Shown here piece after piece: positions 47,366 to 59,165 of a stretch of 64,000 nt of DNA (positions within the stretch are counted from its first letter, which is position 1; each line of letters begins with the position of its first letter). Location: contig NW_026622808.1 of NCBI RefSeq assembly GCF_023065955.2, positions 37,956,475 through 38,020,474 on the forward strand, in the 5' to 3' direction. The notes beneath the pieces were generated by a model, which was not told where the DNA came from, ran no database searches, and worked only from the letters and a program-made list of their open reading frames with translations. The DNA comes from Ursus arctos (Eukaryota > Chordata > Mammalia > Carnivora > Ursidae). The position numbers and the translations under genes were made by a program.

Positions 47366-50339
47366 TACATGGATACCACCAAATGCAGAGATTCGTTTTG
47401 CCTTATTTTCTATCAGGCTCCCCTTTATAGTAAACATTCTAAACATGCCAATGGGTCTCTTGTTTCAAGGCTGACTCTCTGAAATTGGTTTCTGTGTAGG
47501 TGCACATTTGACTTTCACGAGATGATGTCTGTTTTGCAAATTTAAAGGAGAAAACAGAGCTTGAGTGTGGACACAGTGTGTTCATCATAGAAGAGTTGCA
47601 TCCCAGGCCAGACAGCTCTGATTTAGTCAATAACTGCTCAATATCATTCCGTCCAGACTGATAGGAAAGGCCACACGAAAGTGGGCAAGACATGATTTCA
47701 TGCCACATGAGAAATGGAAACATGTTTTGAAAGGTGACCTATTAAAAGTCAAGGTCAAGTGCAAAATCTAACCAAAGTCAAACAACTTCAAAACAAAACT
47801 TCTTCCATTAAAACAAACCCAAAAAACAAAAACCTTAAAAAAATGGTAAATTTGGAAGGCGGGGAGGGCAAGTAAAATGAAGGGCCTCTGACCCTTCACC
47901 AGGCACACCAGGCATACACTAGCACATCAGGCATTAGTGTGTAATTGCTCGCTATAGTTCTCATTTGTTCCCATTATTCTCGTTCAGTGATGAGAAAGCG
48001 CCTCTGTTGACCGATTAACTCTGCCAATGTAGCTTTCTATGTGTAATACACCCAACCAGACTCCCCGGAAGGGTTATTGATGATTGATAATAGGAAAACC
48101 AAATACATCTGGACTTCACTGTGGGCCAGAACTTTGCTAAACCTATTGTCCATGGATGATCAGTTACTGTCAAGACACTTGCCTTATCACATTAACTTTT
48201 TGGTTGCAGATGAATAACTGCCAGAAAATAGGTCACTAAGTCCAAGGTTTAGCGCTCAGGGTATCTGATCAATTATCTTTTTTTCTTATTGGTGAGATAT
48301 ATAAATGTATATATATGCATATATATATATATATATATGTATTTCCCAAAAGACAATATATTTTAATTTTCCCTCTACTGTACATTTAATGCTACTAAAA
48401 TTTGTTAGTAAGTCTTTGCACAGAGCAGCAATTGCCCTCCTGTACCTTGAACTAAATATTTCCCCTCTTAATTGAAATTTTTGTGTTAAGTCAAACCTCC
48501 CTTTATTTATGTTTACATGGAATAGAATATTCCCAGAGGCTAAATTATAATGAAAAACAAAACAGCTTGTCATGTCATTGCTGTAAGAGGAATATGAGCA
48601 GAAGGGGGCACATTCCAGAATTTTGCTAATGCAACATTTGAAGAAAATTGAATTAAGGTTCTGTAAAGCAGATCTTGTAGAGAGAAATACAAAAAATTAA
48701 GTTTAGTGGAAGCAGCTCCTTTGTGACGGTTCCTATTCAGGGGAAGGAAAAAAGCCGTGCTGTCTTTACTGGGGGAAGGAAACATAGTGGTGTATCTGTG
48801 TGTGCCAAGCAAAAATTAGGTTTCCAGAAGGAGCAGGAAGGCATCATATCTGATAGGGAGGAGGGCTAAGCAGATTCCCCTCAGCTTGAAGCTGTTCTCC
48901 CTTGCTGTGCCTGCCATCAAAACGAACAGCTATTTGGGATAACTTGTAGGAGTCTTCCTTTGGGAAGCTGGTGGCTTTTAAAGTACCCTCAAAGACATAA
49001 TTCCTCAAGTAAATCTCTTTGAGAAGTTTGGATTTTAGGTCTGCCATCTCGTGGCCATTGCAATAAATACTGCCCTTTTCCAGTTTTTCCCAAAGTAATC
49101 ACACCTCTATCATCTATATTCTGAAAAGGTACCACGAAGGGTGCTTATTTAAAAAATGAACGTTAGCCACAGAAGAGCTCCACAAATGTAAGGAGCTAGG
49201 GCATCTCACATTCTAATCCCCTTTCTGCTCACATTTTTCATTTCTTGATGGAAGCTTAAATTCAAACGATCACTTACCAAATTATCAAATAAACATTCAG
49301 TATAGGATTGAGCCTGCTGAAAGGCAGCTTAAGAGGGGAGACTCATGTTTTAGTGCCTTTTTTTAAAAAGAGAAAACTTAATGGACACATAGTTGCATCC
49401 AAATGAATGAAAGGATCAGCATTTCTGTACTTGCTATACATGAATTTGCTAGGAGAACGTATAGAATAAAGTAGACTGTAAATCCAAAGGGGCTTCATAC
49501 CTAAAAACTAGGATGATATGTTTTTCTGAACATACTTCAACAATGTGAGGGAGAAAAGTGAGACCAAATTTATAGCAGTTACATGTTGGGAAGAAATTGC
49601 TAAAATACTGCCATAAAAACACATTAGAGTCTGTCTAATGCACACTCACTAGCCACTTGTTGTACGTGTCAATGGGAGAGAAAGCAAATGCGTGTGGCCA
49701 CTTCTCAGCAAGGTTTCACCAATGTATCATAAGCTCTAAGCTAAAAAGAGATGCAAGAGCATATTCCATGACCATAAATTAATTTCAGAGCCCAAACAGA
49801 AGTATAAAACTATGCATACACATACAGACACCTAAAGTATTGCATTGTGAAGCAACTGATTTAAAAGACACATGTACAATGAAGAGTTCCAACAGTCAGC
49901 TAGTGAATCCAGAAATAATGAGTTCTATCTGTTAGTTACCTGAAATTTCTGGATTCGTGAATATAATATATGGGACACTACTAGCATGCTCCTTCTCAGA
50001 GGTTGAGGGAATGTGAAACCAGACAGCGGATGCAGAATTAAAGAGTCTGGTAAACTACCTGAAAGCACTCCACATCTGGAAAGAATCGTGGGGGAACCAG
50101 CCCAAGACACAATGGTATAGAAAGCAGTCTCAGATTTACAGTATGGGTGGCCTTGTGGCTCATGGAAGTGAAATTTCCACTCTGGGAGGAGTGATCACTA
50201 AGAAGCAGGAATATTTCTGATGTGAAATTAGGAAGTCCACTCCAAAGCAACTGGAGGGAATGTGTTCCTCTGGGGTGGCTGTTTATTGACCACACAGAGA
50301 AGAATAAACTAACCAGATGATCGGAGTCCAGTTCTTCAA
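47366..50339. other. Intron without assigned repeats except a (TA)n run
   Basis: Nearly 3 kb in which I recognise no transposon. It holds a candidate conserved element at 47880-48060 (see findings). The 188-codon minus-strand frame at 50038-50604 extends into an L2 relic and has no recognisable product. Confidence 0.45.
48301..48341 (+). repeat. (TA)n microsatellite
   Basis: Imperfect TA run with ATGC interruptions. Confidence 0.9.
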
Positions 50340-50400
50340 TTCCTTGAACACATATTAACTGAGTACCCACTGCATACCAGGTACCAGGGAAGAAAGGACA
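50340..50400 (-). repeat. L2 LINE 3'-end relic (short)
   Basis: 'ttgaacacatattaactgag', 'tacccactgcataccaggta' matches the reverse-complement L2 terminus. Confidence 0.5.
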
Positions 50401-51504
50401 AAGAAGACAGGCACAACTCCTGTTACCACACAGCAGACCCCAGAGACTCTCCATGCACATAGTCATGATGGCTGACCCTGCAATGTGCCACAAAACACAA
50501 AGAAATACCATTCTATTTCTGTCAGTAACGAATACCAGATCATTAGCAATACAAGGCAAAGAAGATATCCATGAATCCTGTTTACCAACCCAAAGGCTGG
50601 GCATAAGAATTCACATGGCACGTTCACCCATGTGCATCAAATACTGGGATAATTGATTCAAAAGCTCTCTCCCATCCTGTCCTCTTCATTCTGAATGTCC
50701 AGTGTGATGCAGTTACAACCCAGAAGCTCAAAAATGAACAAATAAACAGAAACCTGAAACCTCCTGTTCATAGCTATAAGGCTGAATGATATGAAGTGCA
50801 CTTTTTGTGTGTGTCAGAAACAGTAAAATATCAGAGATTTCATGCAGTCTAACCTAACAATTTTCTTCCATAAAAAAAGCAACTTTATTGGTTTCTTCAT
50901 CTGCTTGTTTATAATACATGCCCATAGATAATTATAATTCCTTATGACTTTCTAACCTAGACGTAAAAGATTAAAGGAATTCCCTCTCCACAATATCCAA
51001 CTACTAATCTTACATGCACCCCAGACTACCTACTAGAGACAACCCAGTCCATAAGCGAGAACAGAGCAGGAAGAAGGGAACTAGAAGCCCTGAAAGGTGA
51101 CAGATCCCAGTCCCTTACTGGGTGCCCCCAGACCTGGAAAACCACTTAGTGAGAAACTTCCTGGTGATCAAATCCCAACCTGATACTGATTACCACTCCC
51201 TGAGATACTGACCTGTTGACTGATTGCTTCGAGATCAGATCATCTATCTCCCAGGACAGCCTTGAGGCTGCCCTGCACCACTGAGCAGCAGTGGAGCACC
51301 TTCCTTTAGATTTGAACTTCAAGTCCCAGGACATAAGGCAGAAGTCAGAGAAGAATGTGGCTGCAGAATGCTTAAAGGGTTTTCTAAATTCCCATTAGTG
51401 AAAGGACCAAGAAAAAAGCATCCTTGAGGGGGTGACACAATCATGGGTGGGTGAAATAAAAGTACCATCTAACGTCAATCTGTATCTTAATCTCTGAACA
51501 TATC
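50401..51504. other. Intron, nothing recognised
   Basis: Unique-looking sequence. No feature seen. Confidence 0.45.
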
Positions 51505-51565
51505 TGAAAAGAATTTACTATGGACAAACACTGTGCTAGATGCTAAGTGGGAGCAATAAGGGATA
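51505..51565 (-). repeat. L2 LINE 3'-end relic (short)
   Basis: 'gaatttactatggacaaaca' followed by 'ctgtgctagatgctaagtgg' resembles the antisense L2 terminus. Confidence 0.4.
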
Positions 51566-51659
51566 GGGCTTGCAGACTTCTGGTAAAGTAAACAAATGCA
51601 TACGAAACATTAAATCACAAAACAAAAGACAAATAAGAGTCGATTAATGCCTTCATTGT

Positions 51660-51905
51660 TAGGATGGAGGATTAGCAATTATTAAGTTATCCTTTGTTTG
51701 CTATATGCATATGTGAGGCATAGGTAAAGCGCATAGTTTCATTTAGTCCTCTCCAATTATCCTCCAAAGAGAGAGTTATTATTATTCATATCGTGAAGTT
51801 CAACAAACTGAGTCTGTGAAATTTAAGCAGATTGCCCAACATTACATCATTTTTAAATGGTGAAACTGGAATTTGAATCCAAGTCGGTGTGACTTGGTCA
51901 TTTCA
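51660..51905 (-). repeat. MIR SINE relic, near full length
   Basis: 'gcaattattaagttatcctt', 'catttagtcctctccaatta', 'tcgtgaagttcaacaaactg', 'agtctgtgaaatttaagcag', 'attgcccaacattacatcat', 'gaatttgaatccaagtcggt' are in antisense MIR order. Confidence 0.8.
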
Positions 51906-53640
51906 CTAAAATTCTTGGTTGTAGGAAGGAAGGAACATCCTTTTGGTCTGGGATGACGGGGGTAGGTTTTCACAGACTGCAGAGGTGGTGGTGGGGTGTG
52001 AAGGAACGCTGTATTGGAGGGCTCTAGAAGAAAAGAGAGGCTTTCAGATGGGGATAAGCATCTGAGGAAAAGCTAAGAGGATTCAATCATTTAAAATTAT
52101 ATCTGTCTTGCATATTTACTCCTATTTCCAGCTACATAACTTCCAGGGATTTTAGAGTACCACCACAGAAAACGCATGGTCAGATTAAGTGATTCCTAAG
52201 TGCCAAATCAAAGACTGGCACTTGCTTGTGCTGAAGTTCTCATGCGTGCACACACACGCTCATTTACACAAGCACATACAAGCACATACACTCTCACTCA
52301 GGCACACAGGTGAGGACATGGGAAAATATTGTAGGGATAAGATTGCCAACACCCTCTCCAGGTAATGGCAGCCTTTTATTCTGAAATTAGATAATGTCTT
52401 TCCTCATTTGTGGTGTTAAAATGCCCTTTTATCAAATGATGGTGATGGAGTTAACATTTAAATAGCCTTATTAAACTTAGTAGTTTAATAAGCTTTATAT
52501 TGTTTTCAAAAATATTTTTTCACATTATTGGTCCATAACATTAAAAATCTAGAAAGTGTTCATTTGATTGCTGAATATTATTATAACGAGGGTATGTTTG
52601 AGGAACATCTGGCCATTCCCTTTTACTCTGCAGAGATGGGGGCTTGTCATTCCTTTTGAAAAATGCTTGACCTTTTGCTAAATATTGCCGAGATTTCCAA
52701 GCAGGTTGCCTTAGAAACGTCATGTTGAACCCCAATTGTTCTTACTAAGTGTCACTTACTAAGTGACCATTTCTCCGATATCTGTTTCAGATATTGTATC
52801 CCTAGGGTATAGGCGAGGAGTGATCTTTTATTTCACAAATAGTCCCCGCTACGCACAATGTCCAGGTCCTTCTCAGCACCCTCAGTTACCAGAAAAGGAA
52901 AGAAAAGTTGGGTCGGTCAACATTAACCGTTAGGAAAACCACATATAAAGGTTGGCCAGAGAGTCCAGTATGAAATATTAAAATATGACATACTCTGCCT
53001 CTCCTTGCATTGAATTTTTTTAATGCAATATATATATGTATGGCTATGAATGTGTGAATAATCAGTGTCTGGAAGACTTAGCCATATGGTAGTTACTCCT
53101 CCAAGTATTGGCTGAAGTGTACGGATGAGGCTTACTCCCTAGGGACGCTAAGATTTGAATTAGGAAATCACAGGTAGATGAGGCCGATGCCAATCCAATA
53201 GCAGAAAGAACTCTGGCTAAGTCACAGTTTCAAACAACCAGCACAAGCTGCCTCTTTCCCATCTCTGAAGGTATCGGTGCAGACAACAAAGGCCCATGTC
53301 AAGCAATTCCCAGAGCAAGAATTCTAACAAAAGATGAGTTTGGTTAGGTTTCTTTGGACTGTCAGCTACAGAAATGGACTCCAGCTAACTTAGCAAAGAG
53401 AGGAGTATTAGAGGCATACTTGGATAGGTCAAGGGAAAAAAAGACTAACAAGTGAGTCTTAGGAAAGTCAGTGAGAAAGATGCTCCAGTACCCTGGTAGC
53501 AGGAAATTCCAAATCCATCTTGGGAAGGCATACCATTTATATAGTAACTCTGCTAAAACCTTCAGCCTTAATGGAAAAAGGATATTTGACCTTCCTAGAA
53601 AGAAAATAGATTAGCCCAGTCTTGGTCAATCAGCTATAGG
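51906..53640. other. Intron, nothing recognised
   Basis: Unique-looking sequence with a CA-rich patch at 52248-52306 and a small direct repeat (acttactaagtg) near 52740-52767. Confidence 0.45.
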
Positions 53641-53643
53641 TAT

Positions 53644-53678
53644 GGGGGCGGGGGGGGGGGGGCGGGGATTGGGGGGGG
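53644..53678 (+). repeat. G-rich tract with quadruplex-type spacing
   Basis: Four G runs of 5, 13, 4 and 8 bases separated by 1, 1 and 3 bases. The rest of the neighbourhood is ordinary intron sequence. Confidence 0.9.
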
Positions 53679-54069
53679 TCCCTATCACTGGGAACCCACC
53701 CTAAATAATGGTTTCACATCAAAAGAAAAGGGGATAGATAGGATTTGAGGGCCATTCTCATTGGCAATTACTCTAATAACCTCACAGCCTGAAGGGTCTA
53801 TTTCAGTGGTGTGTTGGAACTGGCTGCTACTGGCTAGGGAGAGTCAGTTACCTGGATCTCTTTCCAACTCCATGGTCAGTCGGTACCTTGGCCATGGTAG
53901 GAGTATTTACACTATGGAAATTGGCAAATACCACCAATCAGGGATTCCCCCCCCTCCACCATTGCCCTGTTTTCCCAGCACACCACTGGCCTATTTCGAG
54001 ATTATTGAACACTCTTGCCAAGACTGTTATCCCCCCCAGGGTACATGCCACAGATCCCACAATAGGGAA
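53679..54069. other. Intron, possible unassigned repeat
   Basis: Phrases such as 'actatggaaattggcaaata' hint at an old DNA-transposon relic, but I cannot name a family. The 134-codon plus-strand frame at 53761-54165 has no recognisable product. Confidence 0.3.
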
Positions 54070-54335
54070 TATTTAGCTAACACTCCCCAGCACTTTTTCT
54101 GTGCCAAACACTACACTATCCTACAGCACGATAGCACTATAACACTATACTATACACTATTCTAACTCTTCTCTTGTGTTAAGTCATTCAATCTGCACAG
54201 CCATCTAATGAGGCAGGTGCTATTATTTCCCCATTTACAGATAAGGAAGTAGAGACAGAGGGGTGAATTAGCTTGCTAGAGTTCACATGGCTAATAAAGG
54301 GCAAAGTGGAGATTTGAACCCATGAAGTCTATAAT
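54070..54335 (-). repeat. MIR SINE relic, near full length
   Basis: 'tttctgtgccaaacactaca', 'gttaagtcattcaatctgca', 'cccatttacagataaggaag', 'cttgctagagttcacatggc', 'gagatttgaacccatgaagt' are in antisense MIR order. A patch of 'cactat' units lies at 54110-54160 inside it. Confidence 0.85.
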
Positions 54336-54809
54336 TTAATAAGTCTCAAAATAAAATAAACAACCTGAAACTGTTGTTCTAAGTAATGATGCCATTGACA
54401 CAGAAAAAACTGACAACCCAAACACTTTGAACCCAGTGAGGACTTGGCTGAATTCCAATAAAAGGATCTCCCTTTAGTCATAAAGCTGCTGTCAGTGCAA
54501 GCAACCCAGGACAGCTCACAGCTAGTGCTTGGATGTTCATTCCTTTCATTTTCTGGAATGCCTGTGGACTGATGCCAAATCTAAACCTGCTTACAAATCC
54601 TCAGAGATGAGAGCGATTCACCATGTATAGTGCCAGAATTCCCCAAGTGAATGACAACAGCGTTTCAGGACTCAGTGGGCAGTGAACTGGCCATGATGCC
54701 ACAAGGCCAATGAGAAGGGGGGGAGAAGTCTGAACCTTCAACCCCTACCCCCCACTGGTACTAATGGGAAAATAGAAAGGAGGAGACTCCTAGAAAGACA
54801 GTCACCTGA
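54336..54809. other. Intron, nothing recognised
   Basis: Unique-looking sequence. No feature seen. Confidence 0.45.
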
Positions 54810-54965
54810 TTTTAGATGTGTGCCTTGGACAAGTCACTTGATACTATACATCTTAAATGAAAATACTGTTACCCACTCCCAGGGTCACTGAGAGGTTCAA
54901 ATGAGATGACCCACAGGAAAGCATCTCATCAACTGCAAAATCTCATGAAATTGGCAGGCATTACT
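54810..54965 (+). repeat. MIR SINE relic
   Basis: 'gtgtgccttggacaagtcac', 'ttgatactatacatctta', 'ccagggtcactgagaggttc', 'aaatgagatgacccacagga' are in sense MIR order. Confidence 0.65.
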
Positions 54966-55309
54966 ATGGGCAGTAACCCTACGCACACAGCTCTGATCCC
55001 TAAAGCCCGAACAGTGATGGATGGTGCAGCTTGATTCATCCCAAACAATATCTGTGATGGACCCACTATGAACTGGGCACTGCTTCCATGAGTTGAGCCA
55101 AATTTGTTTAGCCTGCTTAAAACCATAAGTCCAAATGGCTGGTGGGAGTTTCACCTGGGACAAATAGTGTAAGTCCACGAAGGGAAAATTACTATCTGGA
55201 GGAAATACAGCTTTCCTTTTCCAATGATTCCTTGAAAGAAGTGACCATAATCCACTTGCAGGAAAGACAACGGCTCTTTCTAAACAGAAATTTAAAAATT
55301 ATCAATTTT

Positions 55310-55355
55310 TTAAATCCACTGAACATTCAATGAATATTTGTTGAATGAATGAATG
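55310..55355 (+). repeat. L2 LINE terminus (very short)
   Basis: 'cattcaatgaatatttgttg' followed by 'aatgaatgaatggg' is the L2 3' tail. Confidence 0.6.
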
Positions 55356-55359
55356 GGAT

Positions 55360-55560
55360 TCCATGGATCCGGATTCAAATCCTAGTTGAGCACCACTCGG
55401 ATCTATTTGGGGGAAACTAATTCTGTGAATCGCGGTTTCCTTATCCGTAAGATGAGAATAATAATACTCACTCTTGTAGGGTATTATATGAGATAAAACA
55501 TGTAAACCATTTAGCACATTTAGTCAAGTATAAGCAGTTATTGCTATTATAAATGCAAGC
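55360..55560 (+). repeat. MIR SINE relic
   Basis: 'ccggattcaaatcctagttg', 'gaatcgcggtttccttatcc', 'gtaagatgagaataataata', 'gggtattatatgagataaaa', 'catgtaaaccatttagcaca', 'gcagttattgctattat' give a near full-length sense MIR. Confidence 0.85.
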
Positions 55561-58500
55561 TATAGTTATCATTAATTTATTAATTCACTATTGTAATCAA
55601 CTACAAGATAAATATGTTCAAATCTCCAATTGTCAAGGGAGTAATATGAGTATTCCCAGCTGCTAGAGACCAGAAGAGAAAACTATGTCTTTTTTAAAAG
55701 GAATGTTAAGCAACGATATTCTCAGTTTTCTGTGTTTGTATCTAGAGATTTAGTATGTTCCTAGTGTTTACCATGGTATCACAATTCCAATTGCACACAC
55801 TTCAGCAAATGTAATTTGGAGAGTAGAAATGAATTTTTCTGGTAAGTGCAAAAAGAAAAACTAAACTCTAAATTTGACAGTGTATCCAAGACAACATTTC
55901 CACTCTGGATTCAGCCTTCCTTTTTTAAATCACTTAGCAGAACTCTTGAATATCTAAACCCAGTATTTCAATGGATCTTCAGAGCCAAAAAGCTTTCTGC
56001 AAAGGATTAAAGAAGTAGCAAAGTGTCATTAAGAATATAAATTTAATTCGCTTGAAGGGAAAAAAAAACGTGTGGCTGTGACAGTTGCTCGTTGTTACAC
56101 AGAGAATTTTAAAACCTCACGAAATTATAAGGGGAAAAATATCAACGAACTGCTATAGTCAAATAAACGAAAGTCCCATCAATTTATTTGTAGTTTCTCT
56201 TTGAACTGCAAATAGACACAGGTGCTAAATGTCTTTCTTTGTTCTGTTAAAGAAGTCTGAAATTCTTAGGCTTTTCTATCCTAAACAACTCAACATGAGC
56301 TATGACAACTCTTTGCTCAAATTTAGCTTCTAGCTTAAAAAAATATAACGTATTTTATACAAGTTGTATAATATAGCAAATTAACCGCATTATATTCCTA
56401 GCTAATAACTGCCTTCTTTAAGTTTTTTCTTGGCTTAAAAGGGGGAGGGTAGAGGAGACACAACATTTGTCCTGTTTTGAAGAAAAAAGAATCTATCTCC
56501 ATTTTAAGACTTCTAAAAACTAATTACAAACAAAATACTTGCAGTTCTAATGATTGGCTATTAATCTTTTTTTTTTTTCAACTTAACCATTTCCTCAAAG
56601 ATCCATCTGCACTTCATTTATTTATTTCCACATAAAGACAGCTTATAATTCGCTTATCCCAAATTTGAAATACTGGTTTGTCTGTAAATATGGAAGCCTA
56701 GAAGAAGCCCCGGTAATTGGTGCTTTTAGCTGCCCACTTAATCTTGCTTAAATTACCAGCGTTCACAATGAGGAATGACCGAGAGGCACAGGTTGAGTAA
56801 CCATCAGGATGGCAAATGCAGGGTACGAGGTTAATAAAGATTATTGTCAGGAATCTGAACATTATTTCAAATCACGGCAACCAGTGACTCAGAAATTAAG
56901 AGCACTTGCTAACTAGAAGCAAGGTGACGGCCAAGTGGGGTAGTTAAGGCATTATTGCTTCTGTAAACGCTAAACGCAAGTATAAAGTAGACATGTAATC
57001 TTCAACTCCCCAAACACCCTAATTTGGCCACTAAAGATGCTGTTTTACATTTCCAAACATTTTCCCCTGTCACTACTTTTTATACTTCAGTTCTCAGGTT
57101 GTAAGTATTTGTTACTTGCAAAGCAGCCCCCTTTGAACACTGAATCATGGGAGGCATTTGTAACTAACTGCCAATGTTACCTGCCAAACAAAAACTCCCT
57201 GCTGGTGACATGACCACCTAGTGACCTCTAAAAATGTTGTAACAATGTGAAAAATAGCTCCCTCTTGTAGGAAACAGCAATTTTTTAAATTAAACGTACA
57301 TTGAACGTTCGCTTATATACAGATAAATGGTGTTCAGAGTCACCTTCTCTGTTTCCAATTTCAATCTTTTGAAACCCAGCCCAAACCTAAATAAATAAAC
57401 GTTGATACTAAGAAGAAACTAAGAGCTCAAGAGCCTTGTGATTTTGCAAACAGCTTTTTTCCATTTTCGAAAATCTAAACTCTGGGCCAGACACAGAACA
57501 GGTAATGAAAAGGAACAGGCTTGGCAGTCCCTCTGTGGTTCTAAGCTGAAAAATACGTCAGGCAGAAATAAGTGGCTATAATTTGGCAGGCTTAATGTCT
57601 TTAAAAGTTTGCAGCTTGCTAGAGAAAAAAAAATTTTTTTAAACAGTTATAACATTTACAAATTGAAACACAATCACTAAGCTAAAAAGCCACCTTGACA
57701 TAATTTCATTATCCTCAGACTTTTAAGCGTACTTTTATCATCTTCGAGTATTTTTGCACCTACATAATAGGAGCTGCATGCATAATAGTAGGCATATGTA
57801 ATAGTAGGCTACATCGTAGTAGGCACTGATAATTACTAAAACTGGGGGCACCAGGAGGCTTTCTGATGCTAACATGATCTTAGATGACTGTAATATCAGT
57901 GAACCTGGCTTATGCCATTTGACATCAAAATATTCAAGCCGAGTCTCATTTTAAAAGGTGCAATGAAGCTTCCTCTACATGCCCAATGGGACACAAGAAA
58001 TGGGAAATTGGACTTGACAGTAAGTATTTTTGATGCCATGGATCACTGTTTTTCCGGTTCGCTTATCTTTCTGAAATTTCAAAATTAAAAGTCTAAGAGC
58101 ACCAGAGGTATGACATGTCAAAGGCTGTTTCACTTTAATGCATCTGTTGTTCATCCTGACATCTCCTTCTGATGAATTATTTCCAAACACTGGCCGAAGC
58201 CACGAAAAATCAAATCACTTGAAAACAGAGTGGCACTAGCAACTGTTTGTTTCCAAGCCATTAAAATGCCGGGAAGATCACTTGTTTTAGAAAGGGCAGT
58301 CAGTCCTTCTTGCCTCTTTGAATCTCTCACCTATCACCCCATCTCCCCCTACCAAGGCAAAGAAAACCACTTCAGGATCCCTCCCTCAAACAGGGAGAAA
58401 GCCAAAGGGCCTACTTTTAACTCTGATTTTAAAAATGATAAAATACAAAGAAGAAAGAAAAAAATGCATACCCAAATCCATGTTAAAATACGCTTTCACC

Positions 58501-59059
58501 TTTTCAACTTTTAACTTAAAAACCACTTAGTTAATACATGAACACACCAAATTCAATATGCTTTTGGTAAAAGTGCTCCACTTTGAACTAAAAACTGCTC
58601 TGCTTGCAACTAAAGTGAATCCTGGCTATCACTTCCAGCCAAGGAGGTCTCCCCTTTATTTTGTGACATTTTCCCCAGTTTTAATTAACAATTCTGTAAT
58701 ATGTAAGTTGCTCCTGAAGACTTACCTTCTACAAAAGAGCACTATGATGTCACTAACCATAAAGCAAATTTGGATTTGTAAAGAAATTCAAGAGGTAGCA
58801 GAGGACGACTTTCCAGACTGACTTCTATCTCAGGCTTCGTGCTGAGGCAGTTTACAGTGGAAATATGATTTGACTAATGTTATGTCCAAATTCATGTGAT
58901 AATTATAACTATACATATAAAATCATTATAATATAGTTATATTTGGTGGATCTGTATGAAATTTCTAGTATGCAGGTAGGTTCAACCCACAAAAATGACA
59001 ATATAGGATTCAATCTAACAATAAGGCGCCTTACTTTCTGCATATATGAAATTAGTATA
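55561..59059. other. Repeat-poor intron with candidate conserved elements
   Basis: About 3.5 kb where I recognise no transposon. Candidate conserved stretches are 56690-56960 and 57060-57260 (see findings). A short imperfect tandem repeat lies at 57763-57825. The 94- and 87-codon frames near 58230-58821 have no recognisable product. Confidence 0.45.
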
Positions 59060-59165
59060 AGGACAATATTCTCATAGGATTGATGTAGGAAGTCAATGAC
59101 TGCCGTCTATAAAGGACTTAACAGAATGCCCAACACAGGGTAAGCATTCGATAAATGCGTGTGGT
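59060..59165 (+). repeat. MIR SINE relic
   Basis: 'aaaggacttaacagaatgcc', 'caacacagggtaagcattcg' and 'ataaatgcgtgtgg' match the sense MIR 3' end. Confidence 0.65.

Noticed and set aside
50038..50604. 188-codon open frame on the minus strand
   Set aside because: No recognisable domain or family. It overlaps an L2 relic at 50340-50400 and has no splice-site support. It is sense to ERC2 but does not resemble any ERC sequence.
53679..54069. Possible DNA transposon or LTR relic
   Set aside because: A few phrases feel repeat-like, but I could not name a family or find termini. Left as unassigned.
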